A stretch of DNA of 64,000 nucleotides from Lineus longissimus (taxonomy: Eukaryota; Nemertea; Pilidiophora; Heteronemertea; Lineidae). Position 1 is the stretch's first letter; each line of letters begins with the position of its first letter. The notes under the pieces are model-generated. The model worked only from the letters and a program-made list of their open reading frames with translations. It had not been told where the DNA came from and did no database searches. This document shows, one piece after another, positions 12,159 to 25,116 of this stretch. The position numbers and the translations under genes are program-made. The stretch covers positions 6,465,001-6,529,000 of the forward strand of contig NC_088308.1 in the NCBI RefSeq assembly GCF_910592395.1. Reading direction: 5' to 3'.

Positions 12159-12684
12159 GCTGGGTTGTTCAAAACCACGTTAGCTTTAACGTTCATGTAC
12201 TGTAGTCGCTAATTCTCAACGCGAAAATGTTAATGTTAATGGGATTAAAGGGAACTGGAACCGCCGAGCGATTTATTCAACTTTTCGACTTTCACCGCCA
12301 GAGAAAGTCAAACTTCCAACTTCCTATTCGAGTTCAGATTTGTAGCTCCGCCCCCAGTGCCCGAGCATGCGCAGTTCAATTTGTTATTATTGAGAATCAT
12401 GTGAGAATCACGTGAGTCATGCAATCTTTCATTCATGAGTTTTCGTAGTAAATTCCATAGTAGTGACGTCACTCAATGATTGACAGCTGGGCGCCTTTTT
12501 TTATATTCATGCCTCGTTCTGATCACCCGATACGCGGGAAATGAAAACGAGGTCATACGAACTGGCTTGGCAGTTCCAGTTCCCTTTAACTGAACGAGAT
12601 AACGTTATCCCTGATTGTCAGGAGACATGTGAGTAGCCCTATATGGATAACGCTGGATATTGTGCTTTTGAACAACCAGGCCCA
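12159..12684. mobile_element. Outer inverted-repeat element hosting a nested MITE
   Basis: CTGGGTTGTTCAAAA at about 12160 is inverted relative to TTTTGAACAACCAGGCCC near 12667-12684. These would be the terminal inverted repeats of an older non-autonomous DNA element. Next to the right end the word GATAACGCTGGATA resembles an internal palindromic motif. The 337-bp TTAA-flanked element lies wholly inside, so this outer element inserted first. Its own target duplication is not clear. A related motif, TTTTTTGAACAACTTGGCC, occurs alone near 41,210. Confidence 0.5.
12249..12585. mobile_element. TTAA-flanked MITE (Kolobok- or piggyBac-like target site)
   Basis: The terminal inverted repeats are AGGGAACTGGAACCGCC on the left and its near-perfect complement GGCAGTTCCAGTTCCCT on the right. 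Each end is bordered by the tetranucleotide TTAA (12245-12248 and 12586-12589), the target duplication expected for Kolobok or piggyBac superfamilies. Termini beginning AGGG fit Kolobok better than piggyBac, which usually begins CCY; this is inference. The 337-bp interior has no coding capacity. It carries the cAMP-response palindrome TGACGTCA (12464-12471) and TGATTGACAG (12477-12486), the decamer bound by PBX-MEIS/PREP pairs, overlapping a CAGCTG E-box. Confidence 0.85.
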
Positions 12685-12689
12685 GCAGT

Positions 12690-14234
12690 GCCAGTTACTT
12701 TGCAACTGCTCTAACTGCGATACCACTAAACCACAATAGCAAATCGGAACGCGACAAGCATAAATCCATGTAGGGGAACTGTAGAGCTCGTCAAGAACTT
12801 TTCTTCATAAATAAAATTCAGCAGCCATCTTCTCCATTGCTGTTATTAAAATGATTCAAGTTTTTCCCCTCCCATTTGAATTCAAAACCGGCGTTCACCT
12901 TCGATTTGTCACGTTGATGTTTCCCTACCCGTGAAAATGTTTAGAATAATCAAACTAAAAACCATGAACCAGTTTCATCTGACGTCAGCTCACCAAAAAA
13001 GGATACTGATATCAAAATTTTAAATTCAAATTGGAAATCAAGAAACAACATTTCTGGAATGATTGTTTTTTTCTTCACCAACTGATTATAGACTAACAGC
13101 CAGATAAAGTATGTAAATTGCGAAATACAATCGCGAGATGATTTTGTGGCTTACCGTGCAATTACCCCAGAGACGTGTAATCAGTGTTTACTCATGGTCT
13201 TTAGTGAACTCGGAGATTATTCAAGAGTTTGCACAGTGGCCATTTCGATCGATTTGGTGGAAGGGGAGTAATTTCATCGCTTGGTATGAAATGACTTTGG
13301 CGGTGAGAGGGATTGACGGTTGTTTCTGCGGTATTGGCGACGTATCATTTTACTATTTCATACGACAGGAATTCATATAAGTGTTTACAACAGCTGCAGA
13401 CAGGGCCCGGAGTACATTCTTAGTTGTTCCCCATATTTCAGGGTTTCCATTCTAATGAACAGCTGGAGAGACCATAAGGGGAAAGAGAGAAATAAGAGTC
13501 AATCAATTTATCTTTCAGCATACCTTTTCAAACGATGGGTGGGGGGGGGGAGGACCCCAAGAAACGAAAAGAAATCCCTCAAAACGTGACACTAGTTACT
13601 GAATGAGATAACGCAAATTTAAAGTCAAAACCAATTGAGAAGTTCGTGACTCCGCACGCCTTCTTTTCAATTTGTCATCAATGAGTGAATTTTACTAATG
13701 CATCTCACCGGAGCAAATACTTATAATATCCAAGATCTATAGCCAGTTATCAATGACAAGAGGTATTGTTATCGAATAGAAAAAGGCAATTAACCAAAGA
13801 ACATAACATTGTCAGGTACGGACACCAAAACATTAACTAAAGCTGCCGGCTATAAAATAAACGGTGCAAATTTTACGATAGTTAAATCTCTTTTGTCCAC
13901 GATATTTGGCTGCAGGCAGTACATTCTTTACCGCAATACGCTGAAGCAGAGTCTTTCTATATATAGACTCTGGCTGAAGTAACAACTAAGGTTCATAACG
14001 AGCATCAGGCCGTAATGTCTGCCACATTGAGGGCTTCACATTTTAATATATACTAAAATACGTATTAATAAAGCTCATCTCGGTTTGAACCATAACAACA
14101 TTAAATGAAATGTCAACTGAAGCCATAGTTGTTGCCTTGCAATATATCAAACCTTCTGCGAGTTCTTATTGAGTTGAACTTTGGTTCTTGGACTGAATAT
14201 TGGACTGATTATCTCATTATTTCATCATTTACAG
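12690..14234. other. Unassigned intergenic or intronic DNA
   Basis: No recognised gene. A G-rich run (GGGTGGGGGGGGGG around 13537-13550) and chance-sized plus-strand frames at 13.1-13.6 kb are the only local features. Confidence 0.5.
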
Positions 14235-14368
14235 GCGCGTTTTGTTGTCAAGTGGGCGGGAGACGTAATCACCAGACGGTATCTTGTATCAACTCAGAAA
14301 CAGCTGCTGGCGATAATACAGCCTGTATCGAGAGTAATCATGGTTTCATAAAAATGTACGAAATCTAA
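14235..14368 (+). CDS. Possible terminal exon with a weak thrombospondin-repeat look
   Basis: A pyrimidine-rich tract and TTTACAG form a reasonable acceptor before 14235. The frame then reads FCCQVGGRRNHQTVSC, continues with INSETAAGDNTACIES and stops at 14366-14368. The pattern C--GG-R---V-C followed by a loop and a C recalls the end of a thrombospondin type-1 repeat, as in ADAMTS-like proteins. However, the spacing between the first cysteine and VSC is 2-3 residues too long, the tryptophan is missing and no neighbouring repeat is visible. It may be a decayed exon or coincidence. Confidence 0.12.
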
Positions 14369-14399
14369 AAAATATTTGATAAAATCCCATTTTTAAATT

Positions 14400-14800
14400 A
14401 TGTTTTTGCATAATTTATAGCATTAGATTAGAGGATCACTAGATCTTAATGGAAGCATATGACATTAATTAGCACATTACCTTTTGTCTTTTTCACAAGG
14501 TAGAGACAAAAGTAATTAATTGATAGAAAATAGCCTACTAATCAATTCCCCCCAAAATATAAATGGAATGCGAAGAAATTTAATTAGTTTTATAATTCAA
14601 ACTGGGTCCTTTGGAAATGAATAATTCAATATTTCATTTTGACGCGAAACATCTTTGTGAAGATTGTTGAAGGAGCCAATTCCAAGAAGCAATAAGGGAA
14701 AAAAGTAATTTGATTGTAATTTGAGATTTCATGACTGCAGATTGCCTTTGGCTAATGAAATGAACAAGACTTTTGAATTTGTCTGCATTAAGGGAGTGCT
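14400..14800. promoter_or_regulatory. AT-rich homeodomain/Sox-site cluster (enhancer-like)
   Basis: The segment is dense in homeodomain core words (ATTAATTAG, TAATTAATTG, TTTAATTAG, GCTAATGAAATG). It also holds a 9-bp inverted pair, CTTTTGTCT at 14481-14489 and AGACAAAAG at 14504-14512, with a 14-bp gap. Paired, inverted ACAAAAG-type sites are typical of Sox-family dimer binding. Dense overlapping sites of this kind are common in conserved developmental enhancers. Conservation cannot be seen from one sequence, so the regulatory role is inference. Confidence 0.25.
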
Positions 14801-17800
14801 AAGCCGAGTTTTTCAAGGACTTTTCAACAAGTATTATAGTATCGCCGCTGGAGTTACTTTCATAAACTATGATTGATTTAAACAGTTTGCTAAAAATGTG
14901 AAGCAGATTTGCCCGAGATCCACTAGCCAGGGGATTTTTATACATTTTTACATTTTTATATTTTTATTTTTTACTCCTTTAGGGGACGACGGCTATACAT
15001 TCACCATGACGTGAGATTCAATCGTATTGTATCTTGTGATCCGGCTTTCTTTACATAGAATTCACGAGCAGTAGAAATTTCATCTTGAACACAAATGCCA
15101 AGAAGACTGTAAATGATGGACACGATCAGCCCTCAAGTAATAAGAAGTGCGGTTACCCACAAAGGTCTTTACATGATTACTGCTCCTCAGCTAAGAATTC
15201 TAAATCACCTTATTGATTGCGGTGTTATTTTCTAATAATGGATGTATTTGTCCCGTTTTGACGTGTTAAAATGCGATTTAGTTCTTGCTCACAACACAAA
15301 CTGTTCACCTGATGACTTCGAACCCTCCAAATCCAGGGTAACAACATAAACACACATTTAAGTGGGCGAAAACACAGATAATAGTCTAGGAGAGAAAGTA
15401 AAACGATATCATTACCGGTGTGGCGCGCTGACCGTTGCGGGAGAAAATGCGCAGTAACGTATCATATGTCTTTACAAAAAAACCACTTACATGTAACTGA
15501 GACTCCTTAGTTAGTAAAGACTTGAAACGAGACTAATATTTTCCCCACCAGACCTGATTATTTTTGTGTTGCTATTGCCCTCTACAATCACTTAAAGTTT
15601 AAGAAACAAGACGAAGGTTTTCCCTCAAGAAAATTACGTATAAATTGCCTTTAGGGTAAATATTGGCAAGGCTTCAAGTTTTGCAATTGGCAAAATTTTA
15701 TGGAAAAAAATCACGACGTTTATGTTCACGGCTTGTACGAGATTTTTTTTCCGCTTTTCGAATAGAAGAGTATATTTAGCAGATGGAGAATATTCACAAA
15801 TATCTGCGAAAAAAAAAACACCCGCAAAATGTTAACTGTTTACGGTTACGTCTATTTGCCTTGCCAGTGTAGACTTTTCGACCCCCATGAAAGCTATTAC
15901 AAAAATATGCTCCGATGACCCTTTGATAAAACATTAGAACAATGGGAATTTAGGCCAAGGTGCGTGCCGGCTTTGTAAAGACAATAGACCATGCATTCGG
16001 CTAGGCCTGAATTCTTTTAATCGCGATGTAAATGTAAGGGGCAAAATAACGCTGCTAATACTGTTGTTCAAATATGCCGCTATACCGGTAGTGTCACAAA
16101 AAACATCAGATCAAAACTCACTGACGTCATGTTCAAATATACCCCTGATCCTTTCCTCAACAACATGCGATATAATACCAATTATAAAATACTTATTGCA
16201 TTACTCTAAAAATAGTCAAAGACCCTCAAAAATATCAGGCTTGTTGTGGACATCTCGCTCCTTTCATCATGATCATAAACAAAAGGATCATTCAGTACCA
16301 AAATAGACTAAGACACGTTTATCTGCTTGCCCTTTAAGCCGGTGACCAGACTAATGACACTCAACAATTAGATTTAGATGTACTTATGTTACTGTATGTA
16401 CAAGTATTCAAAATTAACCAATTGAGATGTATTATTACGACTTTGATCAATCTGCGCCACAATCGGCTGAAGTTTAAACAAAATTTCCCGATTTTGTATC
16501 CGTTCACGGATGCGTAATAACGAGTTAAAGGAGTTCGTGTTCTGGTGCATCAGTCCCCGAATACAAAATCTGGAGAAAACAATTCATACATCTGCCGATC
16601 TCGGCGCTGATTCAGGTCCTCACAGGAGTATAGTAGTTCTGCTTCATAACCACAGACTAGACAAAACTATGTCTGACCAAAGGGTATAGTTTTCACGATA
16701 AAGAGATGATAAAATTACCAACCCCGGATAGGCAACAGTAAAGTATCTCACTTGAGGGAAAACAAATCAACAAACATGTAACTTCAAATGGATTTTGTCT
16801 ACAGCTTCTTAGTTCTTCAACAAACAAGGTATCCAAGAAACATTACATATCCTATAAAAAACTAACTAAGCCGGAGACTTTCTCGATAGATAATCCAGCG
16901 GACCTTAAACCTTATTTCCCCCATGTGTCATTATTACAGTTGGATAAACAGAATCGTGATCCTAATGATGATGATCTTCCGCGATACCTCTAATGAGTTG
17001 CGTGTAAAAAAGTGAAGGAATCAGGCAATGTTTGCTGCTCTCATTAACCTTTTCGTTGACGTGGTCATTGATGAATCGTTTTCTCTACCTCCTTATCCGT
17101 CCATTGAGTTGGTTAAATGGTTTTATGATGAGTGTTGATAATAAAGGAAGATTTTGCCAGAGCATAGAAAGATATCTTCCTTCTTGCCAATACAATATGT
17201 TGCTGTATATTGGAAAACGATACGGAACAACAGGACAAGGCCAATGATCAGTGCCTGCTGAAACGTGTCATATACATTCTTGTTGAATCAGGTTTGGTCA
17301 TCTTGATGCACAATTAAGGCTCCTAGATCGCAAATTCCCCTCTAAATGAGCTCTACATGTACATGCATATCTTGACCACAGGAAGGCTGCTAACGTGCAT
17401 ATCACATTATTTGACTGCGATTTAACGTAATTGTTACCCTGAATCACCCTGAGCAGACACTTAGAATTCATCCAATTTCATGCATTACATTTGTTACAGT
17501 AGACTACACCGTTTTATGCAACCCAACAAATGGGTCAATTGTACTTTTAGGTTAAGCTTATACGACTTCAGGAATCCCTAGTAGGATGCTTATAAGATAT
17601 AATGTTACCCATTGGTGTGAACATAAGTTGATTAACTGCTGCAAGCCTACGATGTACATAAATGTATTGAAATTATTGGTTGGGTTTAAATCAATGGAAT
17701 TCACCATCTTCAATTACTTATGTGCAAACAAAACAGTTCATTCGGTCAATTCGATGAGGCCCACAAATATGGATAATATAAATCTGGCGAATACATGTGT

Positions 17801-20800
17801 GTTTCTTTCAAACAAAGAAGAAAATGACTTACCTCTCTTTCGTATCAAAGGACTTTATATGTAGATAGTGAACAAAGTAGGCCTGTCTGTTTCAAAATGG
17901 GATGTCTATGTGGGTCCACTTCGTTTAAGGCAACTATCATACCACAAATAATAAGTATAGCAATGATCTAAATGGTATGTAGAGAGACTCTTATACCATG
18001 GTAAACACGGTCAAATTTCATTACTACATCATTGGTTTGAGAAATAGGCTAATACTCTTTGCAAGTTTGATTTCACGATAATTTCGGAGACTGCAAATTA
18101 CACCCATTACATTGAAAAGAAGCATCAAATTACGGGTCGTGGGATCGATTGTCTTCGAAATTGGCAATCAAATGATATTACTAAATTTAACAAGAACTTC
18201 AACTCCAAGTTGATACATGTATACCAATGCTCTATGCTGCTCCTGGAGTACGAACACAGCCACGACAACGAATAAAATCTACGGAGCGTATTGAAGAAAA
18301 TGATTTATAGTTGTGTTCTGTGAAATAATTTTCTTTGGAATCATTGAGAGCTCTCCAGAGTAGTTCGAATAGGGGAACATCGTGTCTCCTAAAAATGACA
18401 TTTCTATTTCAAAAACAAAATCATTGTTTCAAAGTCTCATCGCATCGGCTATGCTTTTGATGACAAAAGCCGAATCACCTGTGTCATGGCGGCCATTCAC
18501 TGGTAGCCCTATTTACACGTAGTTACGCCAACTCATGGGAAGCAGCAATTTTCGACCGGATGCAGTGACATATACCGGCGTGAAGGCGTGGGCGAGTAAT
18601 GATTTGGATTGAAAAGTTCACTTGGTTCATATGTCAAACTCTATGACATAATGTTAGCTAATATTCAACTTCTGAACCCCTATTTTTGTTTTCTGTTGCT
18701 TTGTAATAGGGTACCTGAATCAGTTTTGTCGTAAAGGTTAGAATATAAAATCGTCAAAATGATACTTCTTCATGTGTTTCAAATATCATGGTACCGACAT
18801 CAATGGCGACCTATCACAATAGAGAACAAGCCATCGGTTTTATAATGATACAAATGACGGTACGTGGCACGTACAGACCACTGTGACTGCAGCTTATAAC
18901 CTTTCCTTCACGAAATACGTATACATCACCAATTCGAAGTGCGCGCTATGCGGTAATTGTTGGTGAAAGCCTTGAAGTTAATGGATGTTTTTTTGGCCAG
19001 AGTTTTTCTGGTGGTGCTTATACGCAGCTGTACATTCAAAACAGCTATTATGGTCATTAAATTCCTCAGTGAGATTAATGATGCATGATTTCCGTTCCCT
19101 TGGCTCACTATTAAGCGGAACCAAATCAGATTAGTCCGACAGCTGCAAAAATATCGCCATACTCCAGACTATACGCAAATGAATTGGGTTTCACCAACAT
19201 ATGTCAGCCAAGTTTCCTAGCTTAAAAGCCAAAGGACGGTGGCGAAGTCATTTCATTCGGTCCAAAAGTGCAGAGGGCTATTTTTGATAAAAGTTTATAG
19301 TCGGGGAACTTGTTCTCGGTTATTGACCTAACTGCGTGAGAAACTTCTTTTAAAACGGACCATTCCCTTTGAAATTGGAGGAAATATCACTTTGAACTAA
19401 GATTTGTAAAGAAAACGACTTTCATATATTTGCTATTTTCCTGAAGAAATAAGGTTTTGCGAAAGCAATTGCCAATCACAGTAATATTGCGGTCATAAAA
19501 GGAGATTGCGCTGCGAAATCATTTGTTATAATGTACCAGCAACTTTCATCAGTGATGAAAGCGTAACATGGAGAGAAACAATCAATTCGTACCAACTGTC
19601 CCGATTGGTCATCCACTCAAGAATATTTTGGTCTGTCTCGATAGAGTTCATATCAAATCATTGTCCTTTTAAAAGTTCCACTTGTTATATGCGTGGCAGG
19701 GCTGAAATCTGTTCACATGTTCACATGCATGCGCAGTGTACATGTAAAGGCCGCAATGTATAGCAAAGTGGTTACAGGCTAATTCAAAATGCCGGAAACT
19801 GGTAAGTTGATGTCAAGAAATCACCTTGACTCCTGTACGTGCTTCGTAGTGTCTGCAGCCACTGGGGTTGTCTCAAATATCAAACGATTTCATCGCTTTG
19901 GCGGCCAAGACGATAAAGAAGGAAGCAATAACTGTTTTTTCGTGTTTTTCTGCGTTAGGAATGTAGGAAATGGTGGCAAGAAAAAGTAATAGAATATGGC
20001 AGACCAACTTTCTTCATATGACGCTTGGAACTTTCGTGGCAATATGCTGATTGTTTCTGAATCAGCAAAGCAGGAATGATTTTTTAGGTGGCATTACTGC
20101 CTCTCAGTCGATTCCTAAACCTTCCCCATTTTCAACTATATGTAGCCATGCGATATTCTAAATAAATACATATTCCTGTACATTACATCAAACACATCCA
20201 AAACATAATGGCGTTCCCCTGCGGCCCATTACCCAGAATATTTTTTGCACTACACGAAAAATGTATAAAGAAAATTAAACAAACCGCCGATACCTCGATT
20301 AGAATAAGGAAACTGTTCAGCAAGGGACATGATTTTATTCCAAGCCCTTGAATACATGTAACATCAGTATCAAATCCCTTATATGTTTTTCAAACCTTGT
20401 TTTTGATATAGAAAGATCCCGCGGGATGGTTTAGTCCTTCAACGGCTGGGGGAGTGATATATTTATCATTCGTATCAAGGGATGGTCGATAACCATAAAC
20501 TAATACAATTAGCCGTATTTTAAAATTAATTTTCTAATATCTATTCCCAAACCATCGAACCGTAGCATAATTACGTTTTTTCCAAAGATTTGATGTGGCT
20601 TAAATTCGCAAGGGAACTTATATGAAGCTAGACTGAATAGTAATTAAACGGTGTTATCATTTTATTAATTTAGACTAAAAAAGACAGAATATCGGTTTTT
20701 AGGCATTTTAGAAAACACTTTCGCTCAAACGCGACGTTCTATGACGAACGAACATTCTGCCGCACCAAACTGGATTATACATAAATTAATGAGGTTCTCG

Positions 20801-23800
20801 TAAAGGGATTAAACACCTCATTATTATACCGTCATTAATCTGAGAGGGAACGTTGTTCGAACTCTTTTTTGGACAGGTTCGTCGACCTGCAGCCAATACG
20901 CCAAAATCACAGTGTACCAATGCAAAAACTATAGTGCACTACCTGTAAATCTTTCTTACATTTTTATTTGCTTTTCTTGCTTAGCCACCATTTTCAAGCA
21001 TATCACGCCCGCTGTAACTGATAGTGGCATCCGTAGCACCTGGGATAGCCACGGATCTGTGTAACTGGCTTTTCAGGGTCAAGTCTGGAAGAGACAGCCA
21101 TGCGAGAACAAAGGTACTACATGTATTAATCCGCTTTTCTTTCTTAGTGGCATGAATGTATTGACAACTTCAGAAGGTTTTTTTCACCCATTGCAAATAT
21201 GGTACTAATGTATCTTTTTGTCAAAGGCGTTTACTTTTTACCAGGAAGCTGAAACCGAAGCCGTGACATGCTCTCATCCGAGATCTAACATCTTGACACA
21301 CATGGCTCCGAGATCGCTCATTCCTTTTAACGAGTTCTTAAGCCTGCATGTTGACTTGATGAGGGGATTGGACGTTTCACTGCAACTGCAACTGCGGACG
21401 TTTAACTACAGTCTTCATTTCCCCCCGTTGGACCTGAAGCGAACGTGGCTGTTGCCCCCAATACCATTCGTATATAAAGTAATCATTCCAAATATCAAAG
21501 GGTTTGATAGTAAACCCTATAAACAGACTATGATCTGACTATGGGATTGATCATGTACATCGTAATTGATTTCATCAATGAAAAAAAATCCGTATTTCTT
21601 GAAACGTCTTTCTAGCGTTGGTTCAAGTTGTAATTTCAACGATATGCGTGCATCATTAATAATGAACCGTAGTTATCGAAAACTACTTTGCACAAAGACA
21701 AGCAGTCTGTATTCAACACGGATATCACCTGTTCATAAGGAGATGTCAATGTCTTGCCTCATTTCTTATAAAACTAATGGAAATTATTCGAGCTTCCTTC
21801 CTGTGAGTAATGATGGGAGCATGTGAGGAAAAGGTGTTTTTACTTCTTTATGGAGTTATTAGCTTCAACTGCGATCCACAAGATGCACAAGATGCAATTA
21901 TTTGATTAAAATAACTATTTCTCGGTTTTTAAAAGTGTAAGATAGAAGGTGGTCTGACCAATTCGAACTGCGTTTGGTCTTACTGTGACGAATCGATATT
22001 TGTGGCGGTCAGAGGGTTTGTTCACTTCTGTACGCGGAGCACTCGAACCAAGGGTTGCGGCCAACACGACATTAATGACACCTCATAGTATCACCAAGGG
22101 GCGATGATTTCGAGTACTTCGTAGCATCTTCCACACAAAGTAAACCATATAATTGGTAATTGTAACTGAAAGGCAAATTCTTTTCAATTTAAATGGTCTA
22201 CATCCCCCACCCCCTCCCATTCAGACACGGCCCATCCACAGATGAAGCGCATTTCCGTGGGTGTCGATGTCTAGGCTTCATGGCGTTCCATGCAGTTACT
22301 GATATGAGACTGATCCCCTAATCTAACACTGTCAGAACAAAATTACCGGTATGTTATTGAGTAAATGTCATGATGGACATTTCTTCATTGAAACATATCG
22401 CAATGGAATGGCTGGTGTATCAAGTTCGCTGATCGGTGATTTAAAATAACAACAGAATCTGAAGCAATAGCTTATCGAGTAGCCTGGCAGAGTCCAATTT
22501 TATCAACCAATGCTGCTTGATTGAAACATATCGGCAACAAACCAGAGTCTGATATCAATTTTATAATGGACACGGACAAAAAATGGTGATAAGGAAAACA
22601 TGTTTATACTCAAAACAATTTTTCATCAGGAAATGCTGCGAAAATATTTTTAGTTCGTGGACATTTTTATATTAATTGGATTTCTTAGAAAGCCTGCCAT
22701 GGGCTGAAAATATCGGGACCACATTCAATTTAAATGCACCGAGGTGGTTTATTTTTTGATGCGAAATATTCAGAAATCGTTATTTTTTAACAGATTTTGT
22801 TCGCTTAGCTGCAATTGCGAACTGAACCCGGGAATAGATTGAAAATATTGATATAAACTCTACATTAATCCCCCGACAATCACATAAAAATAATTTCAGC
22901 GACATTAGAATCCAAACTCTATATCTTTGTCAAGAACCAAGCTCTCGTGAAACTTTTTGGAACATGGAAATTTAATTGAAATCAGCGTAGTCGTTTTGGC
23001 AAAGGCTAAAACGCTATCCATTTTGAAAATGTAATAACCTGATGGAGTATTGGTAATATCTTTCCCCCAGACATAAACCATAAGGAATTCAATGGATGTG
23101 ATGTTTTGCCATTTTTAAATTGAATGTCACAAAAAGCCATGTATGTTGTAGCATTAGTGTTGTACATTGTTCGCCTGTCAATGGTTGAACGAATGGTATA
23201 CCAAGTGCATGATATCATACATAACGGGGTAAATCAGAATATGATAAGATAAGAGATGGGAATATACACATAAATGATGATGGGAATTCTGTTTTTTTCT
23301 TCTGTTGCTTGGCACCACTGGTCGGTCAGAGGTACACCTGCCGTGACATAACTAAGTGGGTATGAAAAATGACTTCGTATGTAAGCCTACAAGTACAAAT
23401 CTGTGAGCAATCATGAAGTGGGCGCAGCTAAATTTAAGCAATAGTCTGAACTGCATTGGTACATCTTCCAACTTATCGGCGGTAGGTCTGCATGTATATA
23501 TACCTGGCACAGCAAACATCTGCCAGCATGTTTCGAAGTGATACACTCCCCTCCAAGCAAGTTAAACGAAACAGTACAGTAGACAATACAACTCAATATA
23601 TCTGAGAACAATGATGCGGGAGTGCATTCTGAAGTCAAGTATGTTTTGACAGTATCGGCCCAAACAAATCTCACAGTATACGAGCCTTGGCTATTCTTGT
23701 TGCGATAACATTGCAATGGACCTTGTTTAGTCACAAAACACGGCCATTCTGGATTATCAGTGAAAGGAAACAACCTCATGGTCCAAAATCAATACTTTGT

Positions 23801-24526
23801 AGCAACTGCTGCAGAGAAGAAAAATAAGCTTCGATGCCTTCCGTGGCTTTACCGAGAAATTCCCAACCACCGGTAGTCATTACAAGCATGTAGTTGGACA
23901 GGTGAAAGAACAAACTCCCTATAGCACAGTCTGCAAAATTTGTCAGTTTCTCAAGAAACGGTTAGTCTAAAAAAGCCAGCGTTGATGCAGTGGCTTTCAG
24001 ATGTTTTCTCATACAGCCAAATATTTTGAAGTTGTTTCGTCATTTAACCTTATGGTCCATCGTGCCGTCATAAGACTGACGTTGTGCCGGGTACCACCGT
24101 ATGTCACAGCTACTAGCAGTCTTGTGACAACCCACTCCCTAGAGAAAGTCATCGTCAAAGATATTACGGATTAGGTAGAGATAATTATGTTCGTGTGACT
24201 TGCTGGTGTGATCTGGCAATCGCAAAAATCGAGTTGTTTAGAGCCAAAATCTGATTTCAACTTTGCCTGCAAGTAATTTGCAGGTGAGGCACATGTATAA
24301 TCTATGAGTGGCAAGGTTGCTTCAAGTAAGGTAAGATAGTGGATGCATGCCTACCTTTCCTGACTTCGACGGAAACCCTCCAAACAGATGTGATCCCACG
24401 ACGTACGCGATACAGCTAAAAACTGATGATGCCTCTGTGGAGGCAAACTATGCTTAACATGGAACAGATCTGCAAATAAAGAACGAAAAAATGATCAGTG
24501 AATTGTCGTTTATGTCCTTTGAACGC
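14801..24526. other. Long stretch without recognisable features
   Basis: Almost 10 kb with no gene, RNA or repeat that I can identify. T-rich tandem words (TTTTTACA-like) lie at about 14936-14975. Open frames at 17.0, 17.6, 19.5, 19.8, 21.2, 21.6 and 23.4-23.8 kb are within chance length. The 122-codon minus-strand frame at 23779-23411 ends near a fair donor (CAG then GTATAT) but has an in-frame stop before any good acceptor and no known domain. An ATG followed four codons later by GGTAAGT lies at 19789. Confidence 0.5.
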
Positions 24527-24859
24527 TACGTTCAAATATTAAGAGTATGTTGTAAGTCACAGCACTTTATATCGTTCTGATATTAATAAGCTGTAAATCA
24601 CAAAATATAATTTTATTAATAGGCTGTATATCACAGGAAAGCTGAACATGTATGTCACGAAACCGTCGTGTAAAAATAAAGTTGCAAATCACAGTACATG
24701 TACTTTCATCATTAAAGGTGGAATCACTGACAGTACTTTCGGCATTCAAGTTGTAAATCACTGACAGTACTTACGTTGTTCAAATAGCAATAAGCTGTAA
24801 ATTACAGCAATACTTTCAACTTTCAAATATTAATAAATTGTGAATTACTGTATTTTTAC
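24527..24859. repeat. Degenerate tandem repeat, unit about 50 bp
   Basis: Seven or so diverged copies of a pattern close to AAGCTGTAAATCACAG, then AGTACTTTC, then TTCAAATATTAATA follow one another. Examples are TTGTAAGTCACAGCACTTT, CTGTAAATCACAAAATATA, TTGCAAATCACAGTACATG, TTGTAAATCACTGACAGTA and CTGTAAATTACAGCAATAC. Spacing varies between about 40 and 65 bp, so this is an old minisatellite. It abuts the donor end of the minus-strand exon candidate that follows. Confidence 0.7.
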
Positions 24860-25116
24860 CGTTCATAAATTCACTAAGCTTTAGCAATAGGTTGTAGTTA
24901 AGCACCGCAGTGTCAACAGTAGCAATATATAGAGGCAAGCAGTGAGAAGTGCTTTTTTGAAGTAGCTTCTTTTTCAAACATTCGGTATTTAGTTGATGGA
25001 GGTTTAAAGGGGGAATGAGGTCACAGTCTAATTCTATATTAAATTTTGAAAGGTCAATAGTGCTTGAATCTATGTCACTATTTAGTGTGACGATGATATT
25101 GAGAGTGTTATCGCCC
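24860..25116 (-). CDS. Candidate internal exon, 85 codons, unknown protein
   Basis: Read on the minus strand, a good acceptor (TTTGATATTTTTCAG) is followed by a 257-bp open segment. It ends at AACG followed by GTAAAA, a usable donor. The segment starts with the last base of a codon and ends with the first base of one. The peptide has alternating hydrophobic and polar residues (NTLNIIVTLNSDIDSSTIDL), a leucine-rich middle and the ending VDTAVLNYNLLLKLSEFMN. This strand-and-helix texture is unlike translated noise. Large beta-rich repeat proteins such as VPS13-type lipid-transfer proteins look similar, but I cannot assign a family. The frame runs to a stop 12 codons past the donor. Confidence 0.33.

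Noticed and set aside
23411-23779. 122-codon minus-strand frame
   Set aside because: In-frame stop separates it from the nearest acceptor, no recognisable family, and length within chance expectation.
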